NCBI GenBank assembly: GCA_029721515.1
Contig: CM056561.1
Coordinates: 11,142,501-11,206,500, forward strand
Reading direction: 5' to 3'
Source of the DNA: Synanceia verrucosa
Lineage: Eukaryota; Chordata; Actinopteri; Perciformes; Synanceiidae
Length of the DNA: 64,000 bases
Shown here: piece after piece, positions 20,822-32,086 of the stretch
Position numbering within the stretch: the stretch's first letter is position 1
How the letters are laid out: each line of letters begins with the position of its first letter
Notes under the pieces: model-generated
Databases searched by the model: none
Told to the model about the DNA's origin: nothing
Seen by the model: the letters and a program-made list of their open reading frames with translations, nothing else
Position numbers and translations under genes: made by a program

Positions 20822-23625
20822 TGCTTAAAGACAATAAAGAGAAATCCAATAATAAAGAAACATCGTTCTGCAAAAATTTTTCAGACAATCAAGCAAGGAC
20901 TATCTGGGACCCGCTTTTAAAGCCTAAAGGGTTACTCGGAGGTCACTTAAACATACGAAGCATGATTTCAAAGCGAGAACAACTTGAGCACTTAATAATC
21001 CAGTCTAATACAGATTTTATTGGCTTGACTGAAACATGGCTAACAAGTTCCTCACCTGAGGCTGCCATAACAATGCCAGGTTATAATGTTTTCAGGAAAG
21101 ATAGGGGTCAAGGAAAAGGAGGGGGGGGGTTATAATTTATGTAAGAGATACTCTCCAGTGTTCACAAATTGTATGGCCTGAGGACATTACACTTGAGTGT
21201 GTTGGAGTAAATATTGTTCTCTCTAAGGAAATGAGTTTTGCTGTTATTTGTATTTATAGGAAACCATCAGCCAAATCAGATTTTTATGATCAGTTAAAAA
21301 TGCTTCTGCAACTTTGTAGTGCCAGCAAGGATATGGTTTTAATTGGTGATTTTAATATTAATTGGGATAACAAGAAAGAAAGGAGTAAATTAAAACTAAC
21401 AACAAACCTTTTTAATATGGTCCAGTTGATTGACAAACCTACTTGTTTAACTAACCAGACTAAAACAAGAATAGATTTATTATTTGCAAACAAGCATGAA
21501 AGAATCTTAAAAACTTATAATTTCTTAACTGGCCTCTCTGACCATAATGCTATCTTTTTACAAGGTAATTGGGTAAAAAGAGATTCCAAATGTGTTGTAC
21601 AAATTGTACAAATTTTAAGAGTACCTTCTTTCATGAAGTAATCCCGAAAAATCAATATCAAAATCTGGCTAGAGCTGTGCAGGAGATTGACTGGAATGAG
21701 TCTCATCTGATGATATTTTAACAAATAGTATTGCCTTCTACTCCAAAATAAAAAATGTGATTGCTTCATTCATAAAAAGAAAAATAAACAAGAAAAAGAG
21801 CAAAAGTTACTTACCATGGCTCAATGATCAATGCAGGACAATAATGAAAACTAGGGACCAATTATTGAAACAATCCGTTAAAACTGGTCTTGTCTCTGAC
21901 AGACAACGTTTTACATCAGCGCGAAATAGAGTAATTCGAACATTGCGCAAAGCCAAGGCAAGTTTTTATATGTCAGTTATTGAGTCTGCTAGGGGTAATA
22001 GCAAAAAGATTTGGCAGACCATTGATAAAATCACTAGTAATGAGATAGATAAAGGCAGAGATTTAGAACTGCAAATCAATAATCAATTGGTGAAAGATCC
22101 TGTTGCTGTGGCAACTGAGTTTAATGTTTTTTTTAGAAATTCAGTTCAGGAAATCTCACAACTTTTTGCTCCATGTGAAAATATATCTTACACTGTCAAT
22201 AAGTCTTTATGTATTTTTACAATAGCAGAAATAAATGAGTCTGAAGTAACTTCTATCATAAATGATTTAAAACCTTCAAAAGCTAAAGATGTTTATGGGT
22301 TAGATACTAATTTCATTAAAGCACATAAAGACGCTTTAATATGCCCAATAACACATATGATCAATCTATCTATTAGAAATTCTGTTGTTCCTACAACATG
22401 GAGAATTGCCTTAATTATTCCCATTTTCGAATCTGGGAATAAAGCTGATGTTAGAAATTACGGGCCAATCAGTATATTACCTGTTGTCTCAAAGATTATT
22501 GAAAAATGGATTGCTAAACAAATAATACATCATCTAAAAATGGGTGACACTCCTCTACACTCTATGCAATTTGGCTTTCGTGCTAATCATTCAACAGAAA
22601 CAGCCATAAATCTTTTTCTAGAAAAAGTTAAATATTACTTAGATTCTTGTCCTCTTGTTGGTGAAGTTTTTCTTGATTTAAAAAGGGCATTCGATACTGT
22701 TGACCACCAAATTTTATTGTCAAGGCTAGTAAAATTTAATTTTTCAGAACAAGCTATATGTTGGATGAAATCATACTTGTCCAGTCGAACTCATTGTGTA
22801 TCTGTCAGCGGAGTCAAATCCCCCTATCTTGACAGTCAGGTTGGAGTTCCTCAAGGTTCCATACTTGGACTGCTTTTATTTTCTTTATATATCAATGATT
22901 TGCTCAATATCTGTCAAAATATTGATACACAGCTTTATGCAGACGATGCCGTTATTTTCACAAAAGCAAAGTCTGATATGGAAGTCTCAGAAAAATTGAC
23001 ATCTGCAATAAACTCCATTGATGAGTGGCTCACTAAGTCATCTCTTCTATTAAATTCCCAAAAAACTGTCTGTATGGCATTTTCAAAGCGCCCAAATGTG
23101 AGAACAAATTTAAACGTATCATTAAAAGGAGAGGAGCTTCAGCTTGTACATGAATTTAAATATCTTGGTGTTACCCTTGATTCAAATTTAACTTTTAAAA
23201 AACATGTCAAGAATGTTTGTCAAACTGTTAATTTTAATCTGAATAATTTAGGCAAATCAGACCATTACTGCCAGAGAAAGCTGCACAAATGTTTCTTCAT
23301 TGTATGATTTTTTTCTCACATAGAATATTGTTTCACCAACTGGTCACTGGCAAACGTGAGTACTCTGTTCAAAAAAGCTATAAAAGTATTGGATAGGAAA
23401 CCTTCTTCCTTCCATCACTGCCCCATACTCCAAAAATACAATATCCTGAGTTTTGAACATTTTAAGAAATTTAAATTAGCTTGTTCCATTTATAATATCT
23501 TACATGGTCTTGCTCCTCCACCTCTGGGGGAGTTCATTATGTTTAAATCTAGTACCAGTGTCAGAGTAACCAGAGCCTCCTCCAGAGGTGACTGTGCGGT
23601 TTGTCAACAGATTTGTCAGCACTAA
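20821..23625 (+). pseudogene. LINE ORF2: endonuclease and reverse transcriptase (frameshifted)
   Basis: The ATG at 20821 shares its A with the ORF1 stop (TAATG). Endonuclease motifs in order: GGHLNIRSM, TETWL, GDFNINW, LSDHNAIF. The frame breaks at a G-run (about 21120-21129). It continues in the next frame, breaks again near 21640, and resumes at 21757 with the RT: FGFRANHSTE, LDLKRAFDTVDH (motif A), GVPQGSILG (motif B), LYADDAV (motif C), HEFKYLGVTLD. A further shift near 23300 separates the C-terminal segment (IEYCFTNWS, ILHGLAPPPLGEF). With at least three frameshifts it cannot make an active protein. Confidence 0.85.
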
Positions 23626-23773
23626 CTGTATGCTTCTAATTGTATGCTTCTCTGTATCTTTCCCAGTGTTCTTCATGGTTGTCATGAATATGTGCTCATT
23701 GTCCATTTCCAAACATTTTTCTGTATTTGTCACTTGCAATTTTTGTTGCTGTTGTTAGTGTGTTCCTTTTCCT

Positions 23774-23779
23774 TTTATT
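23774..23779 (-). terminator. Candidate cfap126 polyadenylation signal lying in LINE antisense
   Basis: Plus-strand TTTATT reads AATAAA on the minus strand, about 195 bp past the cfap126 stop. Everything downstream of that stop is antisense LINE, so whichever signal is used, the 3' UTR must be LINE-derived. The choice of this site is inferred. Confidence 0.35.
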
Positions 23780-23971
23780 GTGGTGTATGTTGGTGTTTTG
23801 TTTTTTTTTAATTATGTGTTATCTGTAAGTCTTGTTATTGTAATGTTATTTCCTCTGACCTGCCAGGGACTGCAGATGGAAAGTAGCCTTTGGCTAATTC
23901 TGGCATATTTACATTTACATGTACATTAATATGCATTGTCCCTTTTAAATAAAAGGTAGAAAAAAAAAAGT

Positions 23972-24930
23972 TCACTGGTCTTCCTGTTCATCTTTGTGTG
24001 TCTGCATGGAGGATGATGGTGCTTCTTGGCTGGTTACTTTCACTGAAAGGTCAGCATCATCCTGCTGTACATCCCTACTGGTCTGAAAGGAATGACAAGA
24101 AAAGATAAGCTTATACCAGTCTCCACAGAGGAAATTCAGGTGTTGGACAATACAGACATAAATATATAAATAGAGAACTAAAATAAATAATAATGTGATT
24201 TATCAGAAAACAAGTGAAATACGAAAGCAATTAAAGACAAAATGAAACTAAGAAACATTACATAGTATTTGATGACTCACAATGTGAGATAACAGTGTAC
24301 TGCATGTGCTTATGAACGACATTATGCAAGACTAAAATATATAATTTTTTGTGTTGCCTTCCATCTGAAATTGTTTTTTTTTCCTTGCCTGCCATTGCAA
24401 CAGGTCACTGAACATTTCTACCAGCAGTGACCAATCAGTGAGACCAGAGAGCAGTAATATGGACTATATCTTGTCACCTTATTTCCTGATGTATTTTTAA
24501 TAAAGGAATTGTTTTGAAAAAATATACTGAAACATACTTTGAATATATAACATTAGAAAACTTGTCTCTTATGGCTCTAACCTGCTTGTCAACGTCCTGC
24601 AACCTATGTGAGCTGTTGCTGCCACTGTGCTGTGCGTCAAAACCCCAAGATTTCAGCCTTTTGAGACCCTCCACAGAGCGGGCTGTTGGGTTGATGTGGT
24701 GGGCTGGGATACGAGTAGGTAGATCCCAGGTCCCCTTAAAGTCTGGCCATGACTTGCCTCTCTACAACGTCACACACACACACAAGGGGATGGAGTTACA
24801 CTTAGGCTACAGCCATTTTTAATGAAGAGAAGAAAATATATATATTGATGTTCTAACCTTTACCACTCCAGGGAGCAGATGTCCTCTATCATCGGCAATG
24901 AAGGTTGTTTGAGCCCGTTGTACTTTGGAT

Positions 24931-24965
<35 letters not shown>

Positions 24966-25246
24966 GTGAGCTGAAGAGCTGAACCATCACATTATCTGAT
25001 GACAATCTATGATGTGATGGCTCAGGAAATTTGAAATACAACAGTAAAGTATATCTAGGATGACGTTAATGAGGTTACCTCTTTGACGTTTGTCTCACGC
25101 CAATTCTGCAGCCTCTGCGGCTTGAAGGCACTTTCATACTGAGGATACGAAGTATGTCAGAATGCAAGAGTAAAACTACAGCATAATGTGTAATTTTCAC
25201 AATTTTATCACTCATAAGTTACCTGGCTTGCTGAGCAATTATACAT
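23972..25246 (-). CDS. cfap126: Cilia- and flagella-associated protein 126 (Flattop), complete, 149 aa
   Basis: Small basal-body and axonemal protein of motile cilia, known in mammals as Flattop, with roles in basal body docking and planar positioning. Exons on the minus strand: 25246-25223, 25138-25079, 24932-24858, 24761-24582, 24082-23972. All are phase 0 with GT-AG borders, giving 8+20+25+60+36 residues and TGA at 23974-23972. Diagnostic text: MYNCSASQYESAFKPQRLQN at the N terminus, IADDRGHLLPGV in exon 3, and FKGTWDLPTRIP in exon 4. These match the conserved Flattop blocks YLQNW, NDRGHLLP and GTW.MP..IP. The C terminus is polar and poorly conserved, as usual. The gene is too finely split for single ORFs to reveal it. 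It is head to head with ccnq. Two acceptors (exons 3 and 4) are preceded by TG repeats. Confidence 0.9.
24083..24581. other. cfap126 last intron, nothing recognised
   Basis: AT-rich intron of 499 bp. No repeat boundary or additional exon is needed, since the flanking exons join in frame. Confidence 0.5.
24935..24963. repeat. (CA)n microsatellite at a cfap126 splice acceptor
   Basis: On the cfap126 strand this is a (TG)n run ending TGTAG directly against exon 3, replacing the usual pyrimidine tract. Confidence 0.9.
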
Positions 25247-25287
25247 GTCTGCGTGTGTCTGTCCTCCGCGTATGTTTTTATTGATTT

Positions 25288-25300
25288 GTCGCATAGCAAC
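25288..25300 (+). promoter_or_regulatory. X-box-like RFX site
   Basis: GTCGCATAGCAAC, close to the imperfect palindrome GTNRCC-N-RGYAAC, 42 bp upstream of the cfap126 ATG. RFX sites near the start are characteristic of ciliary genes. Confidence 0.5.
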
Positions 25301-25351
25301 GCAGTCAACTGACCTATGGACCAGAGGTACAGCTATAAATCGTTTTAAAAT

Positions 25352-25364
25352 ATTGCTAGGCAAC
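25352..25364 (-). promoter_or_regulatory. X-box-like RFX site
   Basis: On the cfap126 strand this reads GTTGCCTAGCAAT, matching 12 of 13 positions of the X-box palindrome. It lies about 106 bp upstream of the cfap126 ATG. Confidence 0.6.
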
Positions 25365-25628
25365 AGCTTTGGTCCAGGTTTATTTACTGTCACTGTGGAA
25401 TAATCAGTTAAATTTAGAATAAAAATTGAGTGCAATAATGCAATTGTGAAATGTTCTATTCTTTGCAGATGTTTTCTACACAGAAAAGGTAAGGAAAAAT
25501 AACATGATGGGACATACATAAATAATAACAATTGAAAAAAAATCTGTTTAGTTGTCCAGAAAACAATCAGGCAATAAAATAACGAGTTCGTGGAATCTGC
25601 CATGACAGTTTTACTTTGAAAGCTGTAA

Positions 25629-25636
25629 CCGGAAGT
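25629..25636 (+). promoter_or_regulatory. ETS-type site
   Basis: CCGGAAGT, the core bound by GABPA/ELK-type ETS factors common in housekeeping promoters. A second identical core is at 25819-25826. Confidence 0.4.
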
Positions 25637-25818
25637 TATATGGAGGACCTTTGCAAAGGGAAATTAATCTTGTTTTCAGTATCTCACGAATAGTATTAAT
25701 TGATTTACATTAATAATTAAGCAATAATTTAGAGATGTGCATACAACACAGATTAACATCATCATTTTTTCATAAAAGAGGCTTCGCAATGTCGCAAACG
25801 TTTATTTTGGAACGTTGA

Positions 25819-25847
25819 CCGGAAGTAGAAATGTTTATCTTCCGGGT
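25819..25847. promoter_or_regulatory. Paired ETS-type sites near the ccnq start
   Basis: CCGGAAGT at 25819-25826 and, inverted, CTTCCGGGT at 25839-25847, about 190 bp upstream of the ccnq ATG. They probably mark the ccnq core promoter. Confidence 0.45.
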
Positions 25848-26029
25848 ATCGTTTCTACGGTTGTATGCTTGCAAGAATCGATCAAACTTTTTGCTTTCCA
25901 TATTAACTAACGCTGCCGTAGCGTAAAGTCCACTCCATCCCTGGTGGCCGAGTTTATGTCGAGTTACTATTACTACTTAAGCTAGCTGTCTGCGTGTCTG
26001 TACAACATCTAGCTAATGGTACATGAACC

Positions 26030-29000
26030 ATGGAGGGTCCGTCCTCTCGTGTATCTGTCTGCCGAGACGGACCACTGTGGCTGGCGGCCAGGAGAGACTC
26101 CGGCGGAGATGGAGAGTCTGACCGGGACGTAAAAACACACTTTAGCGTGTGTCGCTTCATTATGGAAATAGGTGCGTTAACCCCACGGAGCTATATGTGT
26201 CAGTATGCACGATAAAATAAAACAGTCATGGTGAAAGTCTGGCTCCTAAAACAGTGAGACATATGTTGTGTTGCTAGAAATGCCATTATGTTTTGAAATG
26301 TTCCTCTCTCTGTTACATAGACAGAATATAGACTTTATGGATTTAATGGAAGCATGCTTTGCTTAATAATTTCGGTTTGTGGTAATTCACCACTCATCTG
26401 ATCCTCCAAACGGCACCAATTCAGCTTTAAACTTTACTTATTATTATATATTATTGTTTACTACTGTGCATTTTGGTAAAACACTATTGTGAGGCATACT
26501 CATATAGCCCTGCTGCCAGTGATGGAGGATACAAAATAAATAATGTGAATTAAGATGAAATGAAATGTTCTTATCAGTGCATGGTCAAACTTACTAAGTA
26601 AATGTACTGTATCTGGAGTAGAGTGCAATAAATTGCAATCCATGAATACGTGGGAATGAATCTATGCAAAGATGACACCAACACCAATTGTGATTTTGAA
26701 ATGAAAATGTCCTTCCATGTTCAGGAGTGAAGTTGAGTATGCGCTCGGTGCCTGTGGCCACAGCGTGTGTGTTGTACCACCGTTTCTTTGAACGTGTCAA
26801 CTTGCATGCATATGAACCCTACCTGGTGGCCATGAGCTGTGTGTACCTGGCTGGCAAAGTGGAGGAACAGCACACCAGGACTCGTGACATCATCAACGTA
26901 AGCCATAGGTAAAATGCTCGCTCAAGAGTAAACACTGCTTTATATGGTCACATTAAAATCATATCAAAAAAGGTGTTCTATTATAGCAAATCAAACAACA
27001 GCAATTATTCTATTTCACACTGAAAGACAGTTTTAAGATATTTAAGATAGTTTTAAGGGTTTTTTTCTTGACCCTCTGAACTCACCTGTGAGCACATTTT
27101 ATTAATACCAATAATATCACTGATGTTCAGCACATAGATATAACTGTTTTGGTTTGTCTTAACATTACCAATTATTTGGTCTATAAGAGGCTGAAACTTA
27201 TTATGTGGCTGGACTGTGTATAGTCAGTGTGTTAAAATTGTGGTCATGGATAGTCAGTGGTCAATAATATGATATTAAATGTTCATCTGCAGTTTTCTGT
27301 AGTGGTCCCAGTAATATTTGCTCTTAAAGTGTAAAGGGCTAGGCTAAGTGGGTGTACCACATGATTTTACTGGGGATTTTTTCGTTGATAGCCCCACTTT
27401 TCTGTGCTCTAACCAAAAATATCAATGACAATTTTGTAAAACCCAAGTCGACATAAATTAGTTCAAAACCCAAGTGTATTTGATAATTTTCTTTTTGGGC
27501 ATTTTTGCACTTAGAATTTTGCATATCAACTTAAGCACCAATTTTTATTTCACATGACAATGTCATCAAATCAATCTTTTGTATTGGAATTTTTGAAGAA
27601 AAAAAAAAAAAACTACAGAAAACCGACAGAACAATGTGCTTTCACTCATTTATTTACTACTGTTTGACCCACAGTTTTTGTCTGTAGGTTCCGTGTGATT
27701 GCTGTCTTTCTCTTTCTATTAGAAAGTCCATACAATGTTGAGTCCACTTTCTAACCTCTTCTGGAGCTTTTGACCGTATCACGCATCAGCAGAAACTTTC
27801 TGAATGTTTCCAGTTAAATGACCTTGCTTTACATAACTCCTGAAACAGCACAATTTTCCATATAGTTCAAGTAATTGTAAAGTGAATATCATTGGGGTTT
27901 GGACTGTTGGGTGGAGAAAACACAACATTTAAATGTTGGAATGTTTGATGGACGTAAACAATGTGATTAATTGATTCATGGATTATTTTATCTTGTTATT
28001 TTGATCATCTTGAATACTTTCCATCTGTACCATCTCTGCCTTCCCTTCCTGCCTCGCAGGTATTTCAACAGCGGCAGTGCTCCTCTAGAATGTGACAGAG
28101 AGTTCTGGGATTTGAGGGACAGTGTTGTGCAGTGTGAGCTCCTCATCCTCAGACAGCTCAACTTCCATGTCTCCTTTGAGCACCCTCACAAGGTAGGCAT
28201 ACGCATGGGCACCTGATTGATTGCATATTTACATATTCCCATCTCTTGATGTTTTTATGGTTGTCCAAATGCGCGTGTGTGTGTGTTCTTGTTCTTGTTG
28301 CTAGTAGGTGAGGAGTGGGGACCAGAATATGTATTTAACCAACAAGAAGTGAGGGAATTGAGGACATTTTTTGCCGGTCCTCACTTTCTGACAAACCTTT
28401 AAAGAGCTTTTTGAGGGTTAAGACTTGATTTTTGGGTTAGGGTTAGAATTAGGCTTAGGTTAGGTTTAGGGTAAGGGTTGGGGGTTAGGCATTTATTTTT
28501 GATGGTTAAGGTTTTGGTAAGGGGCTAGGAAATGCATTTTGTCAATGAATGTCCTCACTAAGATAGAAGTACAAGGGTATGTGTGAGTGAGTGAGAGAGA
28601 GAGTTAGTGTGAGAGAGTGAGCTTTTTCGAATAGTTGAAGATGAATGAATGAAGTTGGAATCAATTATTTGGAAATTATTTTTTTCACTTTCATTGGCTG
28701 ATCAGATATTGTCAAATTTGTATAATTTTTCTATTTCTGACCCAGGCATTAAGTCACTCTGCCACTTACGTTACGTGCAAGTGACAGAACAGCCCATAAA
28801 ATTGTACTGTCATTGGCTAAGTAATTAATTAATTAATGTGTTGCCTGAACTAGAACAAACTCATAGAATTACACAATGCATTGCATAATATATACATAAT
28901 ATATGTTGTATTTTCTTTCCAGTATTTACTCCACTACCTGTTGTCTGTGAAGTCGCTCGTAAACCGCCATTTTTGGTCTCGAACCCCCGTCGCTGAAACT

Positions 29001-30965
29001 TCTTGGGCGTTGCTCAGAGACTGTTACCATGGAGCCATGTGTATCCGACACAAACCGCAACATATTGCCATAGCATTGCTTCACCTGGCTCTAAACAGCT
29101 ACGGAGTGGAGCTGCCTGTCGGGGAGAAGGAGTGGTGGCAGGTATGTGTGTTATACAGTCTGAAGATGAAAAAAATGTGTGTTCGTGTGGGGGAACGTCA
29201 GAGCGTACATTTGCACACAATAAGTCAATAAGTTGTGTATAATTATTTTATAAGATAATTTGATGAGTAAGCACTGAAAGCAGCTGAACCTCCACTTGAA
29301 GAGCTCCAAAATGAACTGCAAACATGAAGGTGCTCTCTTACAGCCAACAATGGTTGCTATGGCTGCCGCCCGACAGCAGCGATCTACAGTGTTTTGAAAT
29401 GGTGGCAGCAGGGTGAAATTCAAACAAAGGTGTTGTGACACCAGTGTGACAGTTTTCGAAAGTATGTTGTTTATTTTACTATCTGTGCTGGAATGCTGTT
29501 GCTCCAAAATCATTTGTCTTCATCAAGATGTGTGTCATCTATCAGTGTGATGATGCATTTTATTCAGGGAACTCAGATATAGTGGTCACACGATGACAAA
29601 ATCAACCATCATAAGCTCCAATTGCAGCAGCAAAGAGGTGTGTTTGTTGTCGAGAAACTGCCTTCCTTCTGGCTGCAATCTGAAAGTGCATTTATGAAAG
29701 GGCCTGTTTTTATAAGACCAAATTGTTCCACTGATGCTGTCAAGACTCAAGTAGGGTCTGTATCATAGTTGGCAAAAACCTAACTACATCCCAAATGGCT
29801 TTACCACTGTGTTGTCATTTCTACATCATGTTTATAATTCTTCTTTTAATATAATTTTGGTGGGTTATCAAGCTTTGATTCTCAGGATGTTACAGATAAA
29901 AATGTTTATCTTTTCTGATGACCAAGAATATGATGTGTTTGATACAGATAGTGCTACTCAAGGCACTTAAATTAATTTATTTAAAATGCAGCAGTAGTGT
30001 GCCTCGAAACAGTCGTTACATGTACATGCACAAAATATGCCAATATTAAGGCAATATTCCTACTATTACATGGCCAATGAAAATTATTATTCCAGTTCAC
30101 ATGTAGTTGTGCACATTCCCAGTTAACATAGTATAGCGCTTGTAAACCTCATATTCTAAGAATGATCCCAAAACCTGAATAATATGAGTTTAACCCACAT
30201 TAATCTGGCCTAATTTGGAATAGCCAAAAAGAAAATGCTATTCTTATGAGCCTTATCGAATTCAGAATATTGTCATTTTGTGAATATCTGTGGACATAAT
30301 CCCCTGTACTCTGGATAATCCACAGACGTCACTTGAGCGATTTGGTACCCTGTAACAAAGTCTTTATTGTGACCTCTACAAGAAACCTCACCCTGTTCAG
30401 ATCCAATCTCACATTTAGTGGAATTTAAAGCATGTGCGTTATTGAAATGAGTAAATGAGGGTACTTTTATAGTATGACAGACACAAATAGGAGCTGACAC
30501 CTTCCCATGCTGCTAGGGTTGTGCCAACACCTACAGATCTGTACCATTGTGCACTGTCACCAAAGAGACATTACCAGCTGACCATCCAGCTCCAGCCTGT
30601 CTCACACAGAGCTACCTCTTGTGACTGTTAAATATTAGAAGGGTGGTGGCAATAGTTTCCCATTGTCAGTTTCACAAATGAGGTCTGTTCTTTAAGAGCT
30701 TTGAAGTCAGCATGTCCAAATGCAAATGGGAAGAGTCAGGATTTGTCATGGTTTGCTGCTTTCGTCCTCAAGGCAATAAAATCTAGGTCGTTTGAAACAT
30801 TGTGTGGACCTCTGGTGCCCACTGTTTTTGATACCAGGTGTGAAACTGAAGCTTGTGTTGTTCGTGTGCGTGTAGGTGCTGTGTGTGGATGTGACCAAAG
30901 CAGACATCGACGCTGTGATCTCTGACATTCTTCAGCTCTATGACATGGATGCCAAGTGTATCTGA
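26030..30965 (+). CDS. ccnq: Cyclin Q (CCNQ/FAM58A), complete, 255 aa
   Basis: Activating cyclin of CDK10, acting in the nucleus and at ciliary basal structures; loss of the human gene causes STAR syndrome. Exons: 26030-26171, 26725-26908, 28060-28192, 28923-29141, 30876-30965, 768 nt in frame ending TGA at 30963. The start is chosen because it is followed by the expected short variable N terminus and then HFSVCRFIMEIG. The cyclin box covers exons 2-4: GVKLSMRSVPVATACVLYHR, YLAGKVEEQHTRTRDIINV, FWDLRDSVVQCELLILRQLN, EHPHKYLLHYL, WALLRDCYHGAM. The last exon gives DAVISDILQLYDMD. Human CCNQ has 248 residues, so length fits. No destruction box was looked for or seen. It is adjacent to atp2b3 in the same orientation. 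Confidence 0.95.
26909..28059. other. ccnq intron 2, nothing recognised
   Basis: AT-rich intron with an A-run near 27598-27611. No repeat family or ORF of interest was seen. Intron 1 (26172-26724) is likewise featureless. Confidence 0.5.
28290..28590. repeat. Dispersed repeat with telomere-like core, copy 2
   Basis: GTCCTCAC...-type flanks surround GGGTTAGGGTTAGAATTAGG and TTAGGTTTAGGGTAAGGGTT. It then reads GGGGCTAGGAAATGCATTTT and GTCAATGAATGTCCTCAC, paralleling the copy at 7515-7760. It lies in ccnq intron 3. Confidence 0.55.
29142..30875. other. ccnq intron 4, no gene seen
   Basis: 1.7 kb intron. A stretch at about 30090-30420 with AATCTGGCCTAATTTGG and AATATTGTCATTTTGTGAAT may be an old MITE, but I could not define both ends. 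It ends with a GT-rich acceptor (TTCGTGTGCGTGTAG). Confidence 0.4.
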
Positions 30966-31427
30966 TGGACACACCTACAAGGCACACAGGGAGACACACA
31001 GGAGTTGTTTTGTGTATTTCCTTGTGTTTGACATTGCCTGCATTTTTTCGGTTCAGGTGTTATTGTGTGTTTGTGTGAGAGAGGGGAACACTCTGTTTTG
31101 CCCCAGTTAGTCTGTGAGCTGTGACAAAAACACACCCGCACTACTGCTTCCTTCCACTGCGGGGAGATATTTCTTGCTTTCTGGCCTCTAATCACCCAAC
31201 ACTACAGAATACTGATGTGCTCTGGAATATATTACAATTCTTCACTCTTTACATACATACCATAGTATTGTAATGACATATTTTACTGTAAAGGTTTAAT
31301 TGAAATATCCAAAAAAGCATCACATTAATCACTCGGTTCAGTTCAATTCCAACAGATTTGACAGTGGTGACCTCAATTAGATGTATTATGTGAGTGACAC
31401 GTTACGTGCGTTATGATACTCGACCAT

Positions 31428-31433
31428 AATAAA
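31428..31433 (+). terminator. Candidate ccnq polyadenylation signal
   Basis: AATAAA about 460 bp after the stop; another lies in GGGAATAAAAG near 31479. The interval 30966-31427 is the presumed 3' UTR. Confidence 0.45.
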
Positions 31434-31643
31434 TGTAGTTGAGGTACATATTAAGGGTTTTAGTGATATATTTAGGGAATAAAAGAATAGCTTTTCTTAA
31501 AATAATTTTTTAAAAAAAACGTCTTTTGAATTTTTTTATATGACAGGTTCAAAATTTTATTTTGTTCTCTGTTTTGTATCTCTGTGGAAGAAATATGACT
31601 GTTCAGTTATATATGGCAAAACTATTTACAAAAGTGTATCTCA

Positions 31644-31647
<4 letters not shown>

Positions 31648-31675
<28 letters not shown>
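31648..31675. repeat. (GT)n microsatellite
   Basis: Fourteen GT dinucleotides in the ccnq-atp2b3 intergenic interval. Confidence 0.9.
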
Positions 31676-32061
31676 TTAATCAGATTTGTAAATGTGTGAA
31701 ACAACATGCATAATGAGATTTTCTATATTCAGAAACAAATCTGCAAATACTTACATTGATCTGTATGTGTCAAAAAATGTAAAATGATAAGTGAATATTT
31801 ACCATGGCAACAAGTAACAACTGACATTAGCACATACTGGTTGTCTCAGCTTAATTAGTCGCCTGGACAACAATAACCCATAAAATACATACATTAAAAA
31901 AGCTCGGGAAGCTGAATAAACCAGTGGTTGGAAAAACTAACCAAGACGTTTTCGGTGAGTTGTGTTTGGTGAGTGTTTTACAATGTTCATCCTCTGGAAC
32001 AACTGATCCCCCAGCTGAAACTAGGGAGGAGGGGAGGAGGTGTACGCTGTACCATGCACGT

Positions 32062-32086
32062 GCACACACACACACACACACACACA
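32062..32086. repeat. (CA)n microsatellite
   Basis: About twelve CA dinucleotides, intergenic. Confidence 0.9.

Larger units (their letters stand above)
19970..23969 (+). mobile_element. Near full-length but decayed CR1/L2/Rex1-group LINE
   Basis: About 4 kb. It has a 5' leader with AAGATGGCTGCCGTGG, a first ORF with a 2A-like motif, a second ORF with apurinic endonuclease and reverse transcriptase domains, a 3' UTR of about 330 bp with AATAAA at 23948-23953, and a poly(A) tail at about 23960-23969. Several frameshifts make this copy nonfunctional. I could not match target duplications, so the 5' boundary is approximate. Clade assignment rests on the endonuclease/RT motif style; CR1, L2 and Rex1 cannot be separated by eye. 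Confidence 0.85.
25247..26029. promoter_or_regulatory. Shared head-to-head promoter region of cfap126 and ccnq
   Basis: 783 bp between the two start codons. The cfap126 side holds two RFX X-box-like motifs; the ccnq side holds three ETS-type GGAA sites. No TATA box is obvious for either gene. A single bidirectional promoter is plausible, but two separate core promoters would also fit this spacing. Confidence 0.55.

Noticed and set aside
25208..25603. 131-codon minus-strand ORF over the cfap126 first exon
   Set aside because: It overlaps cfap126 exon 1 in a different frame and covers promoter sequence; the spliced Flattop frame explains the region better.
28430..28490. True interstitial telomere
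   Set aside because: The array is short and degenerate and shares flanking blocks with another copy at 7515-7760, so it is part of an interspersed repeat.
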